Shown: positions 57,151-64,000 of the stretch, piece after piece
Layout of the letters: each line of letters opens with the position of its first letter
Position numbering within the stretch: position 1 is the stretch's first letter
NCBI GenBank assembly: GCA_949130495.1
Contig: OX422207.1
Span: 370,595,868-370,659,867, forward strand
From: Sambucus nigra
Lineage: Eukaryota; Streptophyta; Magnoliopsida; Dipsacales; Adoxaceae
DNA: 64,000 bases
Direction of reading: 5' to 3'
The notes under the pieces: model-generated
What the model saw: only the letters and a program-made list of their open reading frames with translations
Told to the model about the DNA's origin: nothing
Databases searched by the model: none
Made by a program: the position numbers and the translations under genes

Positions 57151-58244
57151 TGTAAGGACATAATTTCATAGTCTGGATTTTACATAGAGTATGTCATATA
57201 TTTCTACAACCGTCGAGAGAAACTCGTGATCATTTGTTCAAGATGATGGATCCAAATTTCAAGTATATTTAACATATGCGCAACATGAGATATAATTTCA
57301 TATCGAATGTGTTTCAGGTTCGTAAATGCTTTATTTTAGTAATGGGATATTTTTCGAAACTGTTTTTATTAAATTATGGCATTTTTTATAAGTCAAAATT
57401 AATTTTTAAGACATATAGACTAGCTTTTTAAATTAATATTTGTTTTCCCTCCTATCGTTCAAACGACAAGGAAATGTCATTCAAACGGAATTGACATGTC
57501 GTTCAAACGACTTCTTCTAACAACATCTCATGTCTTTTGAAGGGTCGCTCGAAGGGCCATTTCTTGTCTACTTCAAATAAACCCGTACTATTTTGGGCTT
57601 TTAAAGGTCATTCTTAAGGTCGTTAGTAACGATAGGAACATATCGTTCTAACGACATGCGTCGCGTCAAGTTTTTTGTTCAGCTATAAATACATATTTTT
57701 AAAACCTTTTTCATTAAGACTTTTGATACACGAAAACTACTTTTCGGTAGATCTTTAGTATTCATCTTTTAAGGTTAAAAACCTCATTTTTTATTCACCA
57801 AAACATCCCAATCCCTTTGTGAATCATTTGTGGAACCCAAACTACTTCTTGGATGTTTATCTTTGTGGAGTTCCATCTCTACTGTTGATTTTTAGTTCTT
57901 ATAGGAGCTGCTTGCGGACGACTGTGGTCATTGAGGTTCTCGAGGGGATCTTTGCTAGTTTTTAGGTTGCGATCTATGCGGATTTTCTGCAGTATATTCA
58001 CTGCAGATTTTGTTGTGTAGTTGTAAGTTGGGATTTGCATTATATAGTGAAATAAAGGATTTACCCGAAAGGGATTTTTTCCTGAACCTCGATTTGTGAT
58101 TGTTTGATTCATATATTTGATTTATATCACATAGATGCATGATTAGAATTTCATTAATTTGTATCAAAGATTGACTCTAATATAATAAGTTTAAATTTAG
58201 AAATTTGTTAATTAAATAAATAGTCGATATCACACATTTTTACA
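57151..58244 (+). repeat. 3' LTR of E3
   Basis: 1094 bp, beginning TGTAAGGACATAATTTC and ending ATTTTTACA. It contains TCGTTCAAACGAC, TCAAACGG and ATCGTTCTAACGAC. A TATA box (GCTATAAATACAT) is at 57682-57692. Many differences from the 5' LTR mark an older insertion than E2. Confidence 0.9.
57683..57690 (+). promoter_or_regulatory. TATA box in E3 LTR
   Basis: CTATAAATA lies about 530 bases from the LTR start. The equivalent place in the 5' LTR reads CATATATACC. Confidence 0.5.
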
Positions 58245-58400
58245 TCGTGGACCAAAATGGTCATCCTCAAGAGCAAAGGAAACGTGAGGATATCTAAGAA
58301 AAGGATAAATACAATAATAAGGATGTTAAAAGGACAAATAATGAAGAATCAAATAACTTCTTCGACGATGATGGAGAGTTTGATAACAGTTAACAAAAAA
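58245..58400 (+). pseudogene. gypsy gag G4, continuation after E3
   Basis: After the duplicated TCGTG the frame reads VDQNGHPQEQRKRED, then a stop and KDKYNNKDVKRTNNEESNNF, DDDGEFDN. This is the charged tail expected after the CDFHK...C box and follows directly on GRVNIFV at 52424. Confidence 0.72.
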
Positions 58401-58674
58401 TAACTATGTAAGTAAATGCTTCCTACATGATGTAATTTTCACCAAGTGGATTAATGTAAACACAAGTTTCCATTCTACTAAATTATTTTCTTTGATACAT
58501 ATTCTTATTATTATGATCAAAACCTCATCTATGACATAAAAAGGAAAATGCTTTAGGAACTGAACTCATAGGCATTTCTTGGACTATGAAATAATTAGGG
58601 GTTGGCTCCTGAAAAAGATGAACCTATATAAGGTTTGGCTCATCATTGGGACAAACCTATGATGGTATAAGCCG
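58401..58674. other. spacer, nothing recognised
   Basis: AT-rich, no ORF or boundary recognised. It includes two loosely similar blocks (GTTGGCTCCTGAAAAAGATG and GGTTTGGCTCATCATTGGG). The next element starts at 58675. Confidence 0.4.
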
Positions 58675-59228
58675 TGACACCCCGCCTAATTAAATACCTG
58701 GTGATCAGTCCTTTAATAAATTTAACCAAAGTGACCGGTTGGTTCATTCTTGGCATCACTTTTGAAAAACATTTTTTCTTTATTAATCACCTAATAAATA
58801 ATTAAGCTAAGTGTCAAAACATTTTCCCATTTAATTATACTCCATTTTCCCATTAATAAATTTTTCATTACTGAAAATGTGAACTATCTACATTCCACAA
58901 GAATAAGATAAATAGTTAACAAGGAACAAGTACTGAAATAAATGAGACTGGACGAAACATTCCAGTTCAAAGTCACAATCCAACAAACCATAATATCATC
59001 AAGTGTAACAGAAAAAAATGCTAAAAGGAACTGAGTACAATCTCTAATAAATGATCGGGAAAGGGAGAAACACGGCCCAAATGGAATATCTAGATATAGT
59101 AGAGAGAAATGATAGAAGCGTCTAAGTGCAAAGGCATGGAACTCCCACAACCGCTACAGCTTGCTAAACGATCCACGCGTCTAAGTCTGATGGCAACCTT
59201 GTGGCTCAGCACCTGATATAATACACAC

Positions 59229-59230
59229 AC

Positions 59231-59315
<85 letters not shown>
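59229..59315. repeat. TA then GA microsatellite in G5 LTR
   Basis: About 29 TA repeats (59232-59289) run directly into about 13 GA repeats. Confidence 0.95.
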
Positions 59316-60504
59316 TAATGAGAGAAAAATATCAAGAAATGGGTCAGATACCGAGTTGTAAAAATATTTGCTTTAGCAAGTATTTAAAACTACAATGAAG
59401 CTAGTATTATGTGCATGTTAGTTTCGAACTCTCACATGAGATTCTCACCTCTCCACTATTGTGCATGCCTAACGTACATACAACCCAACCTAGTTATCTA
59501 TATCACTCCCAACTAGGACATAACCTTATACTTTTAACTATATCTCGAAGGAGTATCCCGTATCTCCCATACAATACGTTATTAAAATAGTTTATCCCCC
59601 ATAACTAAATTCCATTATATTCCCCGTTCGAATGGGTAATCTTTTATTCACTGAAATCATTCTATTTCTCATCATTATTATATTTACTAATTTCACATAG
59701 TAGAATTTTCCCAAGTTTATTCATATATATAGTCACATCATCCTTATATATGTATACTACACCTGCACCCGTTGGTTAATACCACTTGGCGCAAAGCAAT
59801 TATTATTATTAATAAATCTACGAGTTTCGCAAAGTAGAAATATCCACAAGCACATATATACATATAGTCACAACATCCCTATATATATATAATCCTGCAC
59901 CCTTAGGTTAGGACCACTTAGCGCAAATGCATACTCAGCTATCATGTCCTGGTGCATCACTCACTGCATATGGACAATTGGTTTAGTGTCTCCCACGAAC
60001 CATTAATCTCATAACACAAATATTGGAGGCGAGCATAGTCACTACCCAAATGGGCCACGCACATACCTACGCTCCCATTCATCCATCGAAACTATCATGC
60101 GTCTCAGATAGTACATATCCAAGTTCATATGCTCTGGGTATAAGTCAAATATCCTCCCATTGGGTCACCCAGGATAAGACTATCCACTATGTGAAACCTA
60201 CTCTCGATAGAAACCATCATAGGTATGCTATACACACAAATACAATCATATAATAGGCATTCTCACATCCTATTAAAAATCAAGGTATTCACCCAACCTA
60301 TACATGTAATTTCCATACGTAATATTCTCTCATTACTACTTATAATATTATTATCTCGATTATTCTCTCTCTCGAAATTTCCACGGTTAACTCACTTTTC
60401 CAAAATTTATAAGGTATTACCCTACGAATATCCCCTAGCAATTATGCATTATGCTAAAATTATCGAATTGAACTAAAATTGGATTTTCCAGATTTTGAAC
60501 CTGT

Positions 60505-60590
60505 CGTTCGAACGAAAATGGATGTCGTTTGAACGACATGTATTCTCGTTCGAGTCACACTCAATCTCGTTCAAACGAGATTGAGAAAAA
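60505..60590. repeat. CGTTCGAACG-type motif cluster in G5 LTR
   Basis: Within 85 bases: TGTCGTTCGAACGAAAATGG, TGTCGTTTGAACGACATG, TCTCGTTCGAGTC and ATCTCGTTCAAACGAGAT. This is the same motif family as in the SIRE-like LTRs. Confidence 0.85.
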
Positions 60591-61742
60591 TTCTCCCTTA
60601 CTAGACCTGTTACGTTTTTCATCTATTTTAGTTCATCTTCTACAGTTTTCATTCCTAAAAACATATATTGTTCTAACCCAACACCAAAATAGCAACTTAA
60701 CTGATAACCTAATCGTGCGTAGATGATTTATAGCAACCTTTAATCATCAAATCTTTACAATAAATCAATTAAATTTGAAATTCTCAAATTTAAACAATAA
60801 AACCCTAGTTCTTCAACTTTCCATTCAAAACCCAAATTAATTTCTCAATCACAACATATAATTTCGGGATTTCTAGTCTACATATATAGGGATTAAATTC
60901 TTCATGAAGATAACTTTTAACCTATGGATCAAATTATCTAAATTCACCCAATTCAAATCTAAATCATGTATTTGATACCCATACTAACATGAGCATAATT
61001 ATTGCTAATAGGAAGAAAGTAATAAACACTTGCCTCGATTTTCATGGTCTGATCTGTTGATGAAATTGTTATGGTTGTTTTTCTCTCTCTCCGATCTACA
61101 CGTTGGTGGGATTTGTGGTGTGAAGGCTTGAGTCTTGCACCAAGAACATCTCTGGCGCTCTTCTTCTTCTTCCTCCGTGGTTCTCCCTCTCTCTCTTAGG
61201 TTTATAAACTGACAGAATCCCTCTCACCCATGTACGCTCATGTTTAAGTATCTAATTTTCGTCATTAATTAAACCTCAAAAATACAATTTACCAAAATGC
61301 CCTCCTGGGACACCGGTTAGGCCTAAACTTGCCCCGAGATCCAAACTAAACCCCCGGGTACACTACTCAGACTAACTCGACCCTTCCGGACTCAATAGCT
61401 CAATCGAAATGGTCATAAGACTTACTCAAAAATAATTTACTTCTTTAATCCATTAAATTAGTCCCGACAAGACTCACATGCGCGTCCCACCATAATATAA
61501 CAAACTGTCACATTTCACATTCACGACAATTTATAAAATCCTATAATTCCTTATTACATCACTACACAGTAATATTCAATAATTTTCATCAATAAGTATT
61601 AACCCTTGGCACGTTAGGTAATAATGATTTTAATCCGGATTAATTAACTAACAAATTAATTTCTCACCTTTTTAATTTGATTAATCTAACAATAATAATT
61701 AATCTCATAATTATTTAATATCTTAAAAAACGGCGTGTTACA

Positions 61743-62297
61743 TACTTCCCTCCTTACAACGGAATTTCGTCCCGAAATTTAGAAAAAGTATACCAGGTAC
61801 AAACAACGTTGCATGTATATTGTGCATCGCATCGTTGCGCTCCCAACTAAACTACTACGTACCACCTATATAGTACGCAATTGAATGCCTTTAATAATGA
61901 ACACTTCACATATGTTCGTTCTAAACTCCAAGTTACCCTATCACGTAGGTTCTTGCCCAAGTTTTACTGTTAAAGTTTCACTACTTGAACTTTATTTTAG
62001 ATATATTCGCTATCTATCCTTATACTATTTATACCTTAGTAGATTAATCATTCTTTATATACACATGATCTCGTCTCGTAACGATCGCACACGTGTTGGT
62101 TATTGGCACTGCGTATACTTTACACACATTCTATACTATAGATATCAACTCATATTGGATCTTCGTAATAGGATCTGTTTCCCCCACCTTTAACTAATGA
62201 TCATTAGAACAACAAGATTTATCGTGTCGTACCTCGATTGGCACCATGCCCAAAATTGAACCTATATGAGTTATTGTACGCAAAGAGGGGACTGATT
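61743..62297 (-). other. PPT and 3' internal end of gypsy element G5
   Basis: The PPT is at 61743-61757 (AAGGAGGGAAGTA, minus strand) beside the LTR. The rest has no recognisable pol domain. The ORF at 61885-62193 (102 residues, aromatic-rich) has no motif I recognise and I do not call it a gene. Confidence 0.6.
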
Positions 62298-62464
62298 TGA
62301 CACTCCGTTTATTAAAATAAGAGGTGGCCAACATGATACTCCAATAAATATAGGAATCATAGATGGTCCATTCTTAGCATCACTGTCGCGATAAATAATA
62401 ATACGAGATAACCAAATAATAATATGAGATAACCACCAATTATTTTAGAAAACGGAGTGTCAAA
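62296..62464. repeat. 169-bp mini-LTR with 15-bp perfect inverted repeats
   Basis: TTTGACACTCCGTTT (62296-62310) is exactly complementary to AAACGGAGTGTCAAA (62450-62464). The inside includes GGTCCATTCTTAGCATCACT, which also occurs (one or two changes) near the start of both neighbouring gypsy LTRs, and an ATAATAATA(C/T)GAGATAACCA duplication. It reads as a shrunken LTR with TGACA...TGTCA ends. Confidence 0.75.
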
Positions 62465-62949
62465 TTAATTTGTAAATTTAATAAAACCCATTTAAATAAT
62501 CTAATTTTTCAAAGATGGTGGAATAACATATAAACATATAATGAATTACAACCATTCCTCAAAATAATAACCAAATAATTTGTCGATTAATAGACCAATA
62601 CAACCGGTTATACCAAGTATTACAAATAAATATCACAGTATATAAGCAAGTACAAAACTTGGGCAACACGCTCGAAGGTACGAACCGATCATAACTGGAT
62701 TATACAAAAGAGTGATGCGTCTATCACAAAAGTCCTATAAAATCCACAAAAATGCTATAGCTCCTGAACACTAGGAATGAAGGATCAACACGGGTGTCCT
62801 TGTGGTGGAGCACCTGGGCGTAAAAGAGAATCACACAAGATAGAGAAATATAGACGGGTGAGGGCCCGATTTGATATGATAAACATGTGAATAAAATGCA
62901 TGACAGTTTTGAATTTCTAACATCATAGTTAATTTAAATCTCTCTTCTG
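62465..62949. repeat. fragment of a G5-related LTR
   Basis: Blocks such as CAAGTACAAAACTTGGGCAAC, GATGCGTCTATCAC and GGTGTCCTTGTGGTGGAGCA follow the order of equivalent blocks in the LTRs at 58675 and 62950 (CAAGTACTGAA, GAAGCGTCTAAG, GGCAACCTTGTGGCTCAGCA). No clear ends. Confidence 0.55.
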
Positions 62950-64000
62950 TGACACCCCGCCTAATTAACCTTGGGTGATCAGTCCTAAATTAAATTAGAA
63001 CAGGTTTCTCATTTGGTTCATCCTTAGCATCACTGTTGCCTTTTTAATTACTAACCACCTAAGTGAGAAAATTAGACTAGTGCCAATTTTATCTTTCATT
63101 AACTGAAATGAAATACTCATGCAAAAACAAAATAATATTACAATCACAATTAACCGTAGTCAACCATTCACAATTAATTAACTGGCCGAATAAATAATCG
63201 GTTCAAAATACAACAGAAGTAAAGATAAACAAATAAATCTCAGCAAGTCTGTCACAAGTACTGAATGAAACAGTGAGCAACATGCTCGGATAACAGATAG
63301 GAAATTTTTACACTAGAAATGAAAGGGATGAGGCGCCTATCAAACTCCCGCAACATCCACATATGCTGCAACAACGGGTCCCTGGAATGAGTCAAGCCTG
63401 GCATCCCTGTGGCTGGACACCTAAAAGGTTTTTAAAAGTTTTTATAGCAAGGGTTAGTACCCAAAACATTTGAAAAAGATTTAGCAAATGATTAACTTTC
63501 AGTAATAAGTAAATATGTATGCTCTCCATATTTTAGTTAGTGTCGCACTCCCTTGAGAATACCCTCACCCCTTCTCTAATGTGCACTACGAACGCCTTAA
63601 TTAACTTACCTAGTTATTTATCCCATGACTAGATAACTAATATAACCCCTTGCAACCACCCCACTCTAACCGAGTGTGCCATAATTATGATTTCTAAGTT
63701 ATTATTCACATTAACTAAATTAATCATTTCCCTTTTTAAAATCATATAACTTTCACACCCATTATATGCATAATACAACTAATGGCCCGTATTAATTTAC
63801 CCGTATATAATTATTTATCTCATTATATACGTATAGTTATATTAAAACATTCACAAACATGCTGGAATAATAATTAATATTTAACATCCTCCCGAGTAAT
63901 AACTCACCGTATGTAAATTCTCTAAAGTTCTATCCCACTAGGAATATTCACATAACCTAGTTACCCCATGTCAGAATTGCTCACTAACTCGGTTAATATA
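62950..64000 (-). repeat. start of another G5-family LTR, cut by the window edge
   Basis: It begins TGACACCCCGCCTAATTAA, identical for 19 bases to the LTR at 58675, then GGTGATCAGTCCT and TTGGTTCATCCTTAGCATCA. Colinear similarity continues to CTAATGTGCACTACGAACG near 63580 and beyond. No PBS lies next to it, so it is not simply the 5' LTR paired with 58675-61742. Confidence 0.7.

Larger units (their letters stand above)
52425..58244 (+). mobile_element. SIRE-like copia element E3, gag only, plus strand
   Basis: LTRs 52425-53345 and 57151-58244 flank 3.8 kb with a PBS and decayed gag but no pol. The five bases outside are TTGTG (52420-52424) and TCGTG (58245-58249), a target-site duplication with one change. 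The interrupted gypsy gag resumes in sense after it. LTR start (TGTAAGGACATAATTT), PBS and gag show it belongs with E1 and E2. Confidence 0.9.
58675..61742 (-). repeat. 3-kb gypsy LTR G5 (3' LTR on minus strand)
   Basis: In plus orientation it begins TGACACCCCGCCTAATTAA and ends CGGCGTGTTACA; the ends are imperfect inverted repeats of each other. The neighbouring 61743-61780 gives, on the minus strand, AAATTTCGGGACGAAATTCC then a polypurine run and TGTAACACGCCG, the 3' boundary typical of Tekay/Del-type gypsy elements. A TATA-like GTTTATAAACC (minus) lies at about 61200-61210. It holds a TA/GA microsatellite and a CGTTCGAACG cluster. No matching 5' LTR is complete in the window. Confidence 0.75.

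Noticed and set aside
59090..59335. 81-residue ORF with Tyr-Ile repeats
   Set aside because: It is the translation of the TA/GA microsatellite in the G5 LTR.
61885..62193. 102-residue plus-strand ORF
   Set aside because: It lies opposite to the element direction, has no recognised motif, and its length is within chance for AT-rich sequence.

Overview
The window is plant nuclear DNA, most likely from a eudicot, and consists almost entirely of nested transposable elements. The evidence is: copia-type primer-binding sites matching initiator Met-tRNA, Tat-lineage Ty3/gypsy pol remnants with two RNase H domains, an En/Spm (CACTA) TNP2-type transposase, antisense plant-mobile-domain sequence inside a gypsy element, and AT-rich, microsatellite-laden spacers. 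I found no intact host gene, rRNA, tRNA or CRISPR array. One damaged, unidentified ORF (3598-4147) may be a host gene fragment. All homology statements rest on reading translated motifs by eye; no search was run.

Layout from left to right. 1-2443: 5' part of a SIRE-like copia element (E1, minus strand) with LTR, PBS and broken gag, running off the left edge. 2444-6060: AT-rich DNA with the unidentified ORF, a 255-bp tandem triplication and a GCCT-rich palindromic patch. About 6062-6735: copia LTR plus PBS and a short leader (plus strand). About 6737-21253: a CACTA transposon (minus) with a broken TNP2-type transposase, split by element E2 (8247-15252). E2 is a 7.0-kb SIRE-like element with two LTRs, a perfect ATTAG target-site duplication, a nearly intact 626-aa gag and no pol. 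The CACTA right terminus lies against a 56-bp minisatellite.

21254-27737: remains of a Tat-like element (T2, minus) with PBS, LTR promoter region, an ORF starting just after the PBS, a 2.2-kb stretch of degenerate 'EEP' coding repeats and two minisatellites. 27738-49173: a Tat-like element (T0, minus) with 1.4-kb LTRs, gag and an antisense plant-mobile-domain ORF but no visible pol. Its gag is split by T1 (about 32063-43883). T1 is a full-layout Tat element: LTR, PBS, gag, PR, RT, RNase H, second RNase H, INT, a satellite array, an antisense gypsy-type-transposase-domain ORF, PPT and LTR. All T1 reading frames are damaged.

49190-51430: minus-strand Tat pol remnant (G3). 51450-52424 and 58245-58400: plus-strand gypsy gag (G4), split by E3 (52425-58244), a third SIRE-like, gag-only copia element. 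58675-64000: a 3-kb gypsy LTR (G5) with a PPT beside it, a 165-bp inverted-repeat mini-LTR and the start of another related LTR.

Three themes link the parts. First, one SIRE-like family is present three times as gag without pol, so any mobility would need pol supplied by a relative. Second, its LTRs carry clusters of the palindrome TCGTTCGAACGA, which also occurs in the unrelated G5 gypsy LTR. Third, the Tat-like elements carry several unrelated minisatellites and two different antisense ORFs.
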